A stretch of 64,000 bases of DNA from Pipra filicauda (GCF_003945595.2 NW_024103874.1:1622001-1686000); one strand, 5' to 3'. Shown: positions 32,201-45,200, counted from the first letter of the stretch. A program made the numbers and translations. Notes: generated by a model not told the origin, from the sequence alone.

Positions 32201-33850
32201 CAGGCTGCATGGATACACCTTCTGTATCCAGTGCTGATATGTTGGTTTGTTGTCCTGACATTTCAATTGTGTTCATATCCTGTTCAGAGCCACTGATTCA
32301 GCAACGAATCTTTGCTGCCTTGTGTTTGAATAGAGTAGACGGTAACTAGAGGGCTCTAAGAGTTTCTAACGAAACCTTTAAAGACGGTTAATTACATACC
32401 ATGCCAATATTTGTGTGTGTGTGTATGTGTGTGTGTATGGTATTCTGCGCTTGCCCAGGTTCATTGTGGGCATTAAATACCTTCTAAAAGTATCACAGCT
32501 GGAGGGATGATATCAGAGTCTGTATTAGTAAGGTCTAAAATACAGCAACCTGGAGAAAAGGACCATCAGGTCAAGAAGTGATCCATGGGTGAGACCCAGG
32601 TGTGGTCACCTGTGGGAAATTGGATAAAAAGGGCCTGGCTGAGGTCTGACCCAATGCCATCGATGTGTTCCAGCTCTGGAGTCACTTTTCTTTCCCTGTT
32701 GAGAATGTCTGTTATGTCCATACAACTGTGTTGTACATCCCAGAGCTGAGATATCTTGTTTAATGTTCTTCTGTGTCTTATTCCCTGGCTGGACTGTGTG
32801 GACAGTTCCTGCTCAGTTTGTACTACCAGTGTCACGTGCACTCCCATGAAAAGGTCATGGGATGTGGCCCTGGCAGCTCTGGCACAGATTGTTAGAAGCC
32901 TTCTGGCATTTTCTTTTTTTAAATCAGAAAATACCACTTAGTTTTATCATAACAGCTCCACAAATATTTGGCCAAAAAAAAATAATTATTAATGCTGTTT
33001 CAAAAGGCCTGAAGTGAGCTTCCTTCCTTTAAAGAACATTAAATGATTTCTTGCTCATTGTCAAATGTAGTTTTATGTTTTTCAAAATGCTAACTAAAGT
33101 ATGAAGTTACAATTAATATTTCCCAACGTACAACATAAAATTGAAACAGCGAAAATATTTGTTTAACTATTTTGAGATGTAAGTTTTGCAGTTTGACTCA
33201 AATGGAATGTTTTTTTCTAAAAAAAACCTTTTTAAGGGAGGAAAACCCTTTTGATAATTAAATCCCAGCCTAAGAGAGACGGGACAATATTTCCATTACA
33301 GAGAGGCAGATTTTCTGTGCAGGAATTCAGGAAGGGAACAGTATCTTTATTGGAGGTTGTGTTTAGCAGGTGGTGATAAGTGGCTTTATCTCTTTATCTT
33401 TCTCTCCCTTCTCCCCATGCTCTGTCTTTCAGATATGGGGATACCTGAGCCTGTTCCTGAAGAGACTCTTCCTCCATGACATCACCAAAGGCAAACTCGA
33501 AAAAATGGGAAGTATTTTGGCCTCCATATTTAATGTCCTTCTGACATCATCTAATGTGTCATAGCAGGAAAATGTTTGCTGTATCTCTCTTTATCTTACA
33601 GCTCCTGTTGCCCACTGCTTACTATCAATGGAGGAGTTGTGGTAGAAAATCCGGATAGAAACTTCTGCCCCAGAAACTAACATGAGTTGTTTGCTTTGTC
33701 CTGGTACTTTTCTGTTTCTAACCCTTTATCGTCCCTTTCCTACCTTCTACAAGGTAAAGAAGAAACTGAGATCAGCTAGTGAAGGGTTTCCTGGATTTGT
33801 TACATGATTTTGTTGCAATGTGAAGATCTGCACTTTTAATTAGTTATTCA
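29257..33850. other. Intergenic DNA between RAE1 and RBM38, first part
   Basis: It holds a TG-type microsatellite (32412-32439) and scattered open frames of 80-125 codons on both strands (for example minus 31112-31423, minus 31887-32153, minus 32566-32937). None shows a known domain. At this base composition several open frames of that size are expected by chance. Confidence 0.55.
32412..32439. repeat. (TG)n microsatellite
   Basis: TG dinucleotide run interrupted twice by TA. Confidence 0.9.
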
Positions 33851-33857
33851 TTAACAG

Positions 33858-34145
33858 GCCGAAGAGCGTGGTCCCTGTGGTTGCAGGAAAGGCAAGGGTT
33901 ACCACTGCTCTAGGCCAAGACATTACAATACTGACGATGACAAAACTATTTGGCATAGATGCCAACAATGCCAGAAAACAAGCCACCATCCTAATCAAGG
34001 GCAGTATTTTCATTGCTCAGAAAGCCAGCCCAGCTCCCTGCTGTCAGACTGTGACAATCCCCAGCTGGCAGCCCCGGCCAGCTCGGCTGCGTCCCCAGTG
34101 CAGTGTCATTCCAGCTCCCCAGAGAGCTTTGCCAAGGCTGGGTAG
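33858..34145 (+). other. Cys/His-rich open segment, possible unannotated terminal exon
   Basis: An open frame with no internal ATG start runs 95 codons from an acceptor-like AG at 33856-33857 to a TAG at 34143-34145. A stop (taa) lies just before the acceptor. The first half reads GPCGCRKGKGYHCSRPRHYN and continues with WHRCQQCQKTSHH and YFHCSE, a dense set of Cys and His residues. AATAAA follows at 34243-34248. I do not recognise a family. It may equally be a chance open frame, and a second forward frame is open over the same bases. Confidence 0.2.
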
Positions 34146-34249
34146 AGTCTGTACACACACAGCTCCCAGGACTTATACCTGGATAAACAGCACATCACAG
34201 ATCATGGAGGAGAAATTCCCCAAGAGCAGAGTAACGAGTACCAATAAAT

Positions 34250-37200
34250 GCAGGTTTGACCACTCAAGGTGGGGGCATCATGGGTTCACCACTGTGCCCC
34301 TGAAGCACCTTCCTTGCTGATCTGGTCCTTCCTGGTCCCAGACAGGTGGTTCATTCTTCCCCTCTGACATGCACGACCTGCACAAGGGTATGTGGAAGGA
34401 AAAGTGCTGGCTACTGTGCTGCAGCTGAGCCTCTCCAAGGAACTCATAGGAAATGGTAATGGTGTCAAGGAAAAACGCACAAGTTCTAGTTGGCAGCTGC
34501 AGGTGTATGAGCAATGTGATGGCACAGCCTCTTAGTTTCATTGGCAATATTATGTCTTTATTTTAATCTAGACTTATATCCAAGGCTTGCAGTGCAGCTC
34601 TGCCTTCCTGTGGCAAGATCCTCCAAGGAGTTATGAGCTCTGCAATTTCTTCCCTGAGCCTCTTCGTTTTCAGGAATCTTGTAGCTGTTACCATGATTCA
34701 GTTTGTGCTTTGTCACGGCACAGACACACAACTTTAATTTTGCCAAGGGATATCAAGTGGGAGGGCAGGAAGGTTTGGAGAAGTATAACTAGACTTCTAA
34801 TGGCATTTCCTTTTGACACAATTTTTAAAATATGCTTGTGGTCCAGCAGAGTCGAGGCAGGTGTCCCTTTTGTTGTTCTCCCAGTCCCAGAGTTATCAAT
34901 GTCCATATCCATGTGGCATCTTATTATGTTCTTTTAATGCAGGTTACTTGCACATTAAACCAGATCATTCTGTGCCCACTAGAGCTGGTGGTCTGATTGT
35001 GTGTAACTAGTTTAGCCAGCAAAAGGAAACAGAGTTCACTCAGTTCTGAAATATTTCAGAAGAGGAAATAGTCCTATTAGAAAATTCCTACAGAAGCAAA
35101 AGCCTATTCAAAAAGCAATCCTGATTGGGAACATCCTCTACTCAACTGCTTTGTTACAAGTGGCCCAAAGAAGGATAATTTTTCAATTCCTGTTGTGGCA
35201 GCAGCTCTGGGTTAAGCAATGGTTACGGTGTGTTCAGGGCACCAAAGCAGAAAATCTGAGACCACGGGCCCACATGCAGAACTTCCTGCTATAACCTAAA
35301 CCAAATGCCACTGAATGCAGCTTCCCTCAAGATCTCCCAGCACTGCTCCTGTTCACAGCCTAGCTGGTGGCCAGCATCCAGACTGAGCATTAGTAAAACT
35401 AACAAAGCAAACAGTTCCCACAGTAGATCCCTCTCTCTCCAGCTAACTTATTTAACTGTGGAGCTTCGAAGGGGGATGTTTCTTCTGCTGTTGTTGCAAC
35501 AAGCAGTAAGTGGGTATCCATGGCAAAGCTGAAGGGCACTGCCCTACAGCAATGAAGTCTTGGCTAAGCAACAGCAGCAACTGAAAAAGGTCAGAGCTCC
35601 ACTGTAGCTACATTTTAAAAATAAAGCCCATCAGTCTCCTAAGAAATGAGGGAAGTTCTTCAGTGGCTTTCTGATCAGACCTGGCATGTCTCAACCCAAC
35701 TCTCCCAAAGACATCAGGGAAAGAAAGAGAAATGCTCAGACAAGTAAACAAGGAGAGCACCACAGAGCTTCACTACCAAGGGAGGGACAAGAACAGAAAG
35801 GACTTTGGGGCTTTGCAGAGGACAAGAAACAGGGAACATTTCCCCTGCTACTCTTTCCCCATCTCTGTCCTGCTCTTGTGCTCTTGAAGGTATAACTTCC
35901 TGCCACAATTTGTTTTTACTTCCTTCCTTCAGGCAGGGACTATTTCTACATGGTTTTGTGCCTGGATAGTCTTGCAGTGCCACCTTCTCACTTTCAGTGG
36001 AACCCAGGACACTTGGTTTGCTGATCTGCAGCTGCTCCATTCCAACCTCTTGGTTAATGCTGCTGAAATCCACCAGAAGGAGCCTTTGTGTATCAGTTTT
36101 GCATAAGCCTCAAGGAATATATTTACATGCAAGTAAAACCCCAGTGAGTTCTCTTAACTGTGTTGAATTATCATAAAATTAATCTTCCCAATCTGAATGA
36201 GAATAGGATGCTCTGGATTTGCAATACAAATCCTATACCTTAAGAATATGGATGGTTGTATACCCGCTGCTAAAGATGACTTTTCTCCCAGCCTCCTCAT
36301 TGATTGACCAGTGTAGTTTTATTTCTTAATAACTACAAAGGACTAAATGTCCCCCCACAATAGCATGTATCAGATACGTGTTCCCCTTCTTGCTTGCAGC
36401 TGGCTCTTGGATTTATGCTAAGCGTTGTCCAGTATTCCTCAAGGCAGCTTCACACTTTGAGATATGCCTGTCTCTGAAGGAACTGTCTTTGACCAAAGAA
36501 ACTTGAAACGTCCTCGGGTACTCGTGTTGTTGTAGTAAAAGCAGGAGAAGGTGTCATCAAACTGGCTCAGTCAAGCTCCTGCAGATTTGATCTGATGGCT
36601 GGATTTAATCTGTTGGTGCTTTGGGGAGCATGATGGCTTATCACAAGAATGTGGGGGGGAAAATATAAAAAAATTAATTTACTCACATAAAGTTATCCTT
36701 AATCACTTTCTCTTCTCTTCCCCACTGTGTTTGTGGTAACAGCTCATCAGACCCTGCGTTTGCAATAGCTGTACCATGAGACAGGAGATTTCATTTCCCG
36801 TCCTGCTTTCCAGGGTGTGGCAGAACTAAGGCAGCCTCCCCCAGCCACACCAGTGGGACCAGGGGGTTTGTGGTGCTCACCGAGTGCAAGTTTAGCCCTA
36901 ACTTCTTTCTTGTTCTGTTCTGCCTGCAAGAGAACTCCTGTTCCTGCCTCTAGGAAAGAAGAGGAGCTGGGATCTCTCCTTTGAGAGATGTGAAGCTTAT
37001 GTTTTTCCCCCGACCAGTGAAAGCATCAAGAATTGAGATACTGCTGGTTGCTTTTGAGAACTCTGCAAGCCTTGCCCTGCAGAGGAGCTGGAGTCTGTTT
37101 GGATGATTTGAATCTTTGCCATCATTTGGAGCAGAATGAAGCTCTGTAAAAGGACAGTGACTGAGTGCCAACTGGGTTGTCATTAGCTCGGGCGGCCCAG

Positions 37201-38390
37201 GAAGCAGCTGATGTGCAGTTTGAGGTGGAAGTCATGCAGACAGAAGGGGTATGACTCAGTGGTGGAGAGGCCCCAGCCTCTGGCTGGAGTCCGACCCCAA
37301 AGGTGTATTCCAGGCTTGCTGTTGGGATGGATCAGGGACAGCTGCGCATAATCCATCACTGCATGAAACACAAAAGCTCCACAGATTTCCATGGGACTGT
37401 CTGTTTGCAGAAGGCTGTTAATGTCACAGTGATGTTGGGTGCTGCTGGCCCAGCTCCATCTTTTTTCCCACAGTAATCAGTGGAAATGTGTCCTAGTCTT
37501 GAAGTCTGGTGCTTTAGTCCTGAAAAGCTTAATGGCTTTCCTTGGCTTTTTGTTTTCCCCCTCTCTTTTATGAAGCATAGGGTGTTTAGAACTATGGAAG
37601 CAATGCAAGAAAAATATTAATGAATAACTACAGAGTGCAGACATTAATGCATTCCTTTCTCTTGAAATAACTGGCTTTTCTCTGTGGGGTCCATAAAAGA
37701 AAAACGTCTGCAGTTTGAACCTGCTGTATAGAAGCCAAAGTAGATGGTGATTTAGAACTTCACTGGCTGTTTTTGCTAACATGTTACCTCTGCATTTATC
37801 ATGTGGCAAAAATCTCTTTCTCTGTAAAATGATAAACCTAAGGCACAGGGGCAGTTCTTGAGGTTCTGGGAGATGGAAACCATGAATGAACAAGGACTTC
37901 TGGGACCCTCTCTCACACCCCAGACTCCAACTGATGTTGGAGGAAATAAAGCATTGCAAGTGTTCTCCAGCAATGGATTCTGAGGTACAAAGTAGCTTTT
38001 CAGGTTTTGTTTTCCTGCAGTTATGGACAGAGCGGTACAGGGAGCGAATATGGGGCTGTGCTACAGTAACAATACCCCAAGGTTTGAATCACAGGTCAGG
38101 GCTGAAACCTACAGGTCAGGTCAAAGGTAGTGGCACTTCACAGTCTTACATTTCACAGTAGGAGCTGCCTGTCCTTTGAGGAACCAAAAGGCAAAACGGG
38201 GACAGTGGAGGAGAATCCCTTTGCTGAACACCAACGGGAACAGTGCATCCCTGTCCGCAGAGGCAGGCTGCACAGGTAGATGCTAAAGTGTTCAGAGGAG
38301 AAAGCAGGAGGCTTAAGAACCTTAAGAAAGATACTTCTGGAGCCCTGTTCGGTGCCTGAACCTCCCTGGTGATTCGATTCAACACCAGCC
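34250..38390. other. Intergenic DNA between RAE1 and RBM38, second part
   Basis: No gene is supported. The clearest open frame is on the minus strand (37183-37476, about 97 codons), with no recognised domain. Others at 35714-36073 and 37477-37959 (both minus) also lack support. Confidence 0.55.
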
Positions 38391-38958
38391 CTTCCTCCTG
38401 CCTTGGCTTCGAGCACGCCGGTGCCACCAAGGCTGCCAGCTGCCGGGTGGCTTTGTCCCCGCGCCCGAACCTGCCGGGGTGAGATCGTTGTGCAATAAGC
38501 GCGGGCCGGGGGTGCCGAGCGCCCGCTCTCGGGGCGGTTTCTTTGGCGGGCTCCCCCCGCAGCGCTCCCCTCGCCCGGAGGGGGCCGGGTCTGCTCCCGG
38601 GGGGAGCCGCCGGGACTTGTAGTCAGCGCCGGGCACGGGCAGCGGGGCGGCCGCCGGGGCACCCCCACGGTACGCCCGGGGGTGCACAGGGCACAGCGGG
38701 GCCCGCGGGGGCTGCGGCCGCTCGGCGCGGGGCAGTGCCGGGGGGCAGCGGCGGGGCCGGGTGAGGGGCCGGGGACCGTGAGGGGCCGGGACGCTCCCTG
38801 CGCGGCGGGGCCGGACTACGCGCCCCGAGCGCCCCTGCGCGGCGGGGGCGGGGCGGGGCGGCGCGGCCCTACAAAGGCGGCGGCGGCGGTGGGGCGGCCG
38901 CTTATCACCGGCACCGGCGGGGCGGGCGCGGGGCCGCGCTCCGGCTGCAGGCGCGGCC

Positions 38959-38973
38959 ATGAGGCGGCTGTAG
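38959..38973 (+). other. Short upstream ORF in the RBM38 leader
   Basis: ATG AGG CGG CTG TAG, four codons, 120 nt before the main start. It matters only if the transcript begins upstream of it. Confidence 0.45.
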
Positions 38974-39060
38974 GAGGGCCCCCGGGACCCGCCGCCGCTG
39001 CGCTGCCTTCGGCCGCCGCGGGGGGCTCGGCGGGGCGCGGCTCCTGCTCTGGGGGGGTGG

Positions 39061-39213
39061 ATGCCGGCCGGGGCCGGCCGCGCCCGGGCACCATGCACAC
39101 CGTGCAGAAGGACACCACCTTCACCAAGATCTTCGTCGGGGGGCTGCCCTACCACACCACCGACTCCTCCCTCAGGAAGTACTTCGAGGTCTTCGGGGAC
39201 ATCGAGGAGGCGG
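39061..39213 (+). other. Overlapping out-of-frame upstream ATG of RBM38
   Basis: An ATG 32 nt before the main start opens a different frame that runs across it and ends at a TGA near 39211-39213. Its context (gtggATGc) is weaker than that of the main start (gcaccATGc). Confidence 0.5.
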
Positions 39214-39260
39214 TGGTGATCACCGACCGGCAGACGGGCAAATCCCGAGGATACGGCTTT
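39093..39260 (+). CDS. RBM38: RBM38 coding exon 1
   Basis: Fifty-six codons from [20 protein letters not shown] to TGKSRGYGF, covering RNP2 and most of RNP1. The donor is GTAAGT. The start codon has A at -3. Confidence 0.97.
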
Positions 39261-42200
39261 GTAAGTGCCGCTCCCCGGCGGGCCGGGCGGGGCTGCCCCC
39301 GCTGTGCCCCGTGCCCGGGGAAGGGGACTGGCAGCGGAGCCCCGCGCTGGGAACCCCCCGTGCCGGCGCTGCGGAGCCGCCGCCCGTCCCGTCGCTGCTG
39401 CGGAGCGCCGGCTGCTCCCGGGGCCGCCGAGGTTGTGCCCGGTGCGGACGGGAGCGGGGGGCTCGGCCAGGACAAAGGCCGGGCTGGGGGCTCGGGAGGG
39501 AGCCCCTCGTGATGGCCGAGGCCGTGCCGTTCGTTTCAGCACCTCCTCCCCCCGTCCCGCCGCCGTATGTCCGTGCGGGGCTCAGCGCGGCGCTGAGGTG
39601 CCCCCGGTCCCCGCATCCCACCCGCAGCTCCCCTGAGCTCCTCTGCTCCGGGGCGTTTGGGGAGAGCTCCACCAGCTCCTTAAAAAAGGCACGGAGAGGA
39701 GGTGGAACGGCAGGGGAAAACAGCTGGCACCAGCCCAGCGGGGGAACTGGGCGAGGGGGGAGCCCACTTTTCCATCGGGTCCCAGCAACCCCTTCCCATC
39801 TTGCCATGCAGGCGAGGCTGCTCGGAGGGAGTTTAACTCCTGATTCAAAATAGAACAATAAATAAACTCCACTTAGTGCCTGTTGCTGGAGTGTTTACAA
39901 AGCACTGTTGCTACAAACAAGGCTGTGCTTGATTCCAGGTGACCATGGCAGACAGAGCTGCTGCAGAAAGAGCATGCAAAGACCCAAACCCCATCATTGA
40001 CGGCAGGAAAGCAAATGTGAACCTGGCGTATTTGGGAGCAAAACCAAGGAGTATTCAAACTGGTGAGGCATCCAGGAGAGACCATCTCTATTAGAATAAC
40101 TTGTAAGACGAGGAAACAAGTTCCTCAGGCTGGATTCATCTGATCTGGTGCACACTTATCTGTCTCCCATAGTTCCGATTGTTGGCTGAGGACACAGCGT
40201 AGTCCAGTTACCTCCCTTCTGTATCTTCTTACTTGTACCTGTTACACACCGAAGTTCATAGAACTGAGTTAAAGCTGTTTTCTTCCATGGCTGATCTGTT
40301 TGCCTGTTATTCTCTTCGTTAAATGGGAATTCACTCTAAGATCCATTTCATCGTTCCACCCTTTGGTTTAATGAGCACGGTACCCAGTGTGTAAAATAAG
40401 GCTTTTTACCCCATTGTCTGTTCCATAACAGCGTGTTCACACTGGTCTTTCATCTGAATTCCCATCTGCTCCTCGTGCATATGACATACGCATGTTAAAT
40501 TTAACTTGCTTCTAAATGGAGCTCTGAATTTGCTCACATGCATAGCAGATAAAATGCATATACATGTGGTGTAATTATGCCTGCAAGTTACGAATTGAAT
40601 GGTACAATGGGTGCCATTCATTAATATTTCTTTTTTTCTGAACCTTTTTTTTTTAGGTTTTACCATAGGTGTGCAGCAGCTACATCCCGCCTTCATTCAG
40701 AGACCCTTTGGGTAAGTGGAAATGTTTCTTAACGGTCTGTTTGAAATCAAATTCACGAATCAACTTCCTCATTGTTTAAAATGTGTGAAAAAAGCCTTGG
40801 CCGTCAAGACTGGACAGTTTCAACAGCTGTTGTTAATGTTCGGAGTACTTTATTTCTGGTGGAGATTTCAGAAGTTTTGTGCCTTTGTCAGCTTTAATGT
40901 AATTCCCAAAGATCCTTCTTTATCCTCAGTAAATCATAGTCATAATAAACCCGGTGCATTGCTCTCTGCTTTGCCAACTGCAAGAATTCACAAGAATTCA
41001 AATAAATGGAAAATAGTTTCTCTATTATAGTACTTAAGGTGTCAAAACAATTAAGCAAATTCTGTTCTCATGTTTCTCAAATAAGATTTTCTGCTTCCTC
41101 TGTGCTGTTTCCCACGTAATAACGCTTAGGATACAGTTTTATCCTAGAAAACAAATTGCATTGGAAACAAAGTCTGTTACTTAATGAAAGTAACATTAGG
41201 TCAAAAATTGATTTTGGACAGATGTTATACAAGGCTTGAATAGTCTGCAAAAGTGGGCTTTTGTCTGCTGTTTTCAATAGCTTATACCATCCCTACTCGG
41301 TTAGAAAAGTCCTCTTTTTATACATCTAATAGGATCTGGCAGCTGCTCGGCAAAAGACAAGTGTGCTTCACGAGAACAATAGTGACTGTCATACTGCCTT
41401 CATTTAACTGTTTAATGATTGATGCAGCTCTTTTTTTACACCATTTCAGAAAGTGAATATTGATAGGGAGTTTTTATTATTATTTTCTAAGAGCATTAAG
41501 GAAGTAAGTGCATTTTCTAAAGCTTCTGAGCAGTGCTCTGTTGTGGGGTTTGTGTGCCTCTAATATAAATAGATGGGATTTTGACCTTTGTCAACTGGGA
41601 TACTTCATCCCTTCCCTGCTCTCTGCTCATTTTTTTGGGGGGGGGGGTGGTGTTTTGTTTTTTGTTTTTGTTTTTAAGAAAAAGAATCTAACAATAAAAC
41701 AGAAACTTCCACTCCTCTGCCCTTATGGCTAAAGTTGCCGACTGCCTGGATAATCTCATTCCGATGAGTTTATGGATATAAGAGGATGTGTTGCCACAAT
41801 AGTGCACACCCAGTGTACGTGTGTTGTGTGTGGTTCAAACATGCCGGTTTTCGTAAGCGGTTACAGCTCTGTTGGAAAGACTCGAAGAACATCTGTCACG
41901 AAATGAAGAGTCTCCTTTTTTTTTTTTTTTTTTTTGGTGCAACCACAGTAATCTGCATAGACAAGATGCTGCTTTTTAGCAGCTCTCCTTGCATGGGAGG
42001 TAAAATAGCTTTTGTAGCCCCCAGCACAGGCAGCAGTGGTACCTTTGGGGATGTGAACTCGGAGGTTTTCCACATTGCACAGGGGTGCAGGAGAGAAGTT
42101 GACAATAAAAGCAGCCTGTGGTGAGTTCTGCCATGCATGCAAATAGAGCAGAGCAAAATGGTGAAGCCCATTAAGCTCCTGGTGTTGGCAGGAGCACCTT

Positions 42201-45200
42201 GCAGATTATGTGCAGTTCTGTGGGTGCTGTTCCTACCCCACAGCCGCAGCTTTGGAAAACACAGGGTTTTTTTGAATAATTTGCTTTTGGTTTCACATAC
42301 ACAGGAGTGTGGGATCGACTGATTACATGCTCTTGGTGATCTAGACAGTTCCTGTTCCGGTTCTTAGGCATTGGTTTCATCATTAAACCAGCAGAGCTGC
42401 AGTTAGCACATACAGCACTATAAATTATTTATCAGTTGCCAAGAGACAGGAACCAGGAGAATGGAGGGTTGTAGGCAGGGGATTATATATCATTATTTGC
42501 AAGCATCAGTAAACAAGAATTTTGTTGCATTCGGTCACTGCTGCAGCAGAATCACTGGAAATGTGGGTTTGGCAAAATGTGGAGCCATTTACCTGAGCAC
42601 CACAACTGGGGCTGCTCTGTGGCTTCTGTCAGGTGCTCAGTCAAGCAACAAAGATTGGCTGCCAGTTCCCTCTTTGTTTCATCAGTAGACCAACAGAATT
42701 AAGAGCCTGCCAGGCTCCACTCTAACATTCCCTTGAACCCACAATTTCCTTGGCCCTCTGTGGAATGTGAGGATAGATGAGGAGTTTATCAGGGTCTGTC
42801 TTTGGAAGCTTCAAGGAATTGCTGTTGTCTGTTTGCTCTGCACTGTGCAGAGTGGATCCTGACCTGTCCCAAATGAAGTGGCTCATCTGCTTTGCCCGTG
42901 GTGTGGGATGTTGCCTGGTTCTCCCTCCTGCACTTCCTGTCTCTGCAAAGTGTTTGTGCCCAGGGGTTGGCATATGGTTTCCAAAGGATGACTGTTAAGG
43001 GGCACGGGGTACTAGGTGTGTGAGCTGGACTTGGCAAGGCAGAAATGAATGAACAACCGTTAACTTCTGGGCAGTTAACTGAGAGCCAGGCAGCCAGTCA
43101 CGTTCAACCATCAAACCACAAAATGCAGGTTTTGGTGAAACCTGAAATGAATGGAAACTATGAAAATTACCCAAACATCAGTGAAGATTATTTATAAACT
43201 GAAGGCTTCCCCCCCCAGCCCCAGGCACCCAAATGCAGCTGTAAATATTGCCTGGGCTATGCGGAACAGAAAGAGAAACCATGAGGAGCCTCTCTCGTTC
43301 CTCCTGCTGTCCTGGCAGGGGAGGCACTCACATGGCAGACAGCACGGAGTCGGTAGTAAATCCTGTTTTGAGAAGGAGTTTTTGGCTTGTTGTAATCGGA
43401 GATCTTAACAGTAATGCAAGGCAAAGGATGCGTCTGTGTCAGGGTGACTTGGAGATCTGGCTCCTGAGTTTAGGGAAGCAGCATTAGGCCCGGGGCTCAG
43501 CCTGAGGCTTACAGACTGCTCTTTGCTTGGAGGCACCTGGCAGTGCCACAGCGTGTCCCTGCAGCTACCACGCTTAACGTGATCAGGTGACGTGGCAGAG
43601 CTGCTTGGTGCCCACCTCTTAGTCCCCTCCTCTGGGACTCTGATGCTGGAGACAGGTTCGACTCTGTGCAGGGAATGGGGATTCCCTGGTTCTCTGCTTT
43701 GCAGCCATGCTTGCTGCTCTGGACACAGGCAGCATATGGCAGATGCATTCCTGTGGCTGTGCCTCAGCAAAGGAGCTATCTGTGTGGGAGATCTACCAGT
43801 GACTGAGTAAGTGACTGAGCTCTTGGAAACATAAAGCTGTCTCTTGTAGCAGGATCCAGCTCTTTCCATATCAGCACATGGGATGTCATTACTCCAGAGA
43901 CCCCATCCTTGTGTTATTGCTTGTTGTGGTGACCCCCTGCCTCTGGCCCACATTTGGTCTCAGGCAGCATCACAAAGAGTTAAATTGCTTTGAGTTTAAA
44001 ATTTCATGCATTGATGCTGCTGAAGTTAGGAAGTGAAGAAAGTCCCTCTTTGTGTCAGCCCACCCTCCCTTGCAGCTGTTTATCCTTAAAATTTCTCTAT
44101 TGGGTTAAAAATAAAAGGAAGCAAACTTTCATCTTTTCTGTGGTTATGCTTGTAAAGCAGCACACGCTGGCCATGCTCTGCTCAGCCTCTGTCAGCTGGC
44201 ATCCCCCTGCTCCCACTTCCTACTGCTCACTTATCCAGAGCTGGGTAGCTGCAGGATGCCATCCCAAACCCATCCCGCTCTGCCGGCCACAGGTGGCTCC
44301 TGGGGATGGAGCACCTGGCACCTGGATGTTATCCTGTACAAGTAACATAAAAGCTTTGCGGGGATTTCCTAAAAAAATGTTCAAATCCAGTTTCCAAACG
44401 GCTTCAGCTGCTAGTGCTTGGGCATGGTGGCTGCTTTTCAGACCAAATGCTTGCCAGGCAGAAAGAGATCCTTTATTTATTTATTTAGTGGGTTTTAAGC
44501 ATAGGCACATATTTATAAGCAGATCAGATGGCTATGTGAATTAGCTTGGATGTCTGCTTCAAGATGGCAAGTACTAGTGTCAAGCCCAAGGGCTTGGTGT
44601 ACCGTTTGTTTTGGGTTTAGGTGCAGTTTGCTCATGTCCTGCTTGTAGAACAATACAAAAGGAAAGCTTGGTCTGATACACTGACCTTACACTTGGCTGT
44701 GTAAATGGTGTGCCAAGCTCAGGGCAGTCGTAGACCTGTTGCAAGGGACAGACTCTGGGTGAAGGCTCTGAGCCATTCCTGTGCAGTCAGAGCACAGGTG
44801 TGTGATGGAGAAGCTGAGCTGGCTCTAATTTTGTCTTTATGGCACGCAGCTCAGGTTGTGCCATCTTCTCTGTGTGATTCCACTGCCTTCAGTGGATCTG
44901 CTCGTCATCCTCCCCAGCACAAGAGCAGCCTCCTTAGCAGCAGCAACCCGAGTCCTTTCCCCTTGGTGCAGGAGCTGGGGAGTGGCAGATCCAAAATTCT
45001 CCTCTGCTGCACTGGCTGGTGCCAGTAGTCCCAACGTGGCAGATTGATGGACGCATCTGAATTTTCGGAGCAGTCCAGCTTGTACTCGAGCTCGTCTTTC
45101 CTCTGTGCAGCTGTTGGCATACTGGTCCCTAACTCGTAGTATTAAGCACATGCCCAGTAATTCGAATGATGAATGCAGCCCTGGGCATCCTGCCTCCGAG

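Larger units (their letters stand above)
38400..39720 (+). promoter_or_regulatory. RBM38: CpG-island promoter and first exon of RBM38
   Basis: A strongly GC- and CpG-rich block with several GC boxes (for example gggggcggggcggggcgg near 38843) and a TATA-poor context. It spans the 5' UTR, coding exon 1 and the start of intron 1. Many open frames here on both strands reflect composition alone. RBM38 is a known p53 target in mammals, but I found no full p53 site in this block. Confidence 0.8.

Noticed and set aside
31112..32937. Three minus-strand open frames (88-123 codons) as a decayed gene or retroelement
   Set aside because: No recognisable domain, no terminal repeats, and frames do not join. 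At about 45% GC, a region this long is expected to hold several such frames by chance.
35714..37959. Minus-strand frames 35714-36073 and 37477-37959 as exons
   Set aside because: No consistent splice sites or phase link them, and no family resemblance was seen.
38153..39858. Open frames up to 387 codons on the minus strand at the RBM38 CpG island
   Set aside because: These are composition artefacts that shadow exon 1 on the opposite strand, low-complexity Pro/Ala/Arg/Gly sequence.
43405..44544. Frames of 182-184 codons in RBM38 intron 3
   Set aside because: They are on opposite strands with no domain, low-information composition and no splice context.
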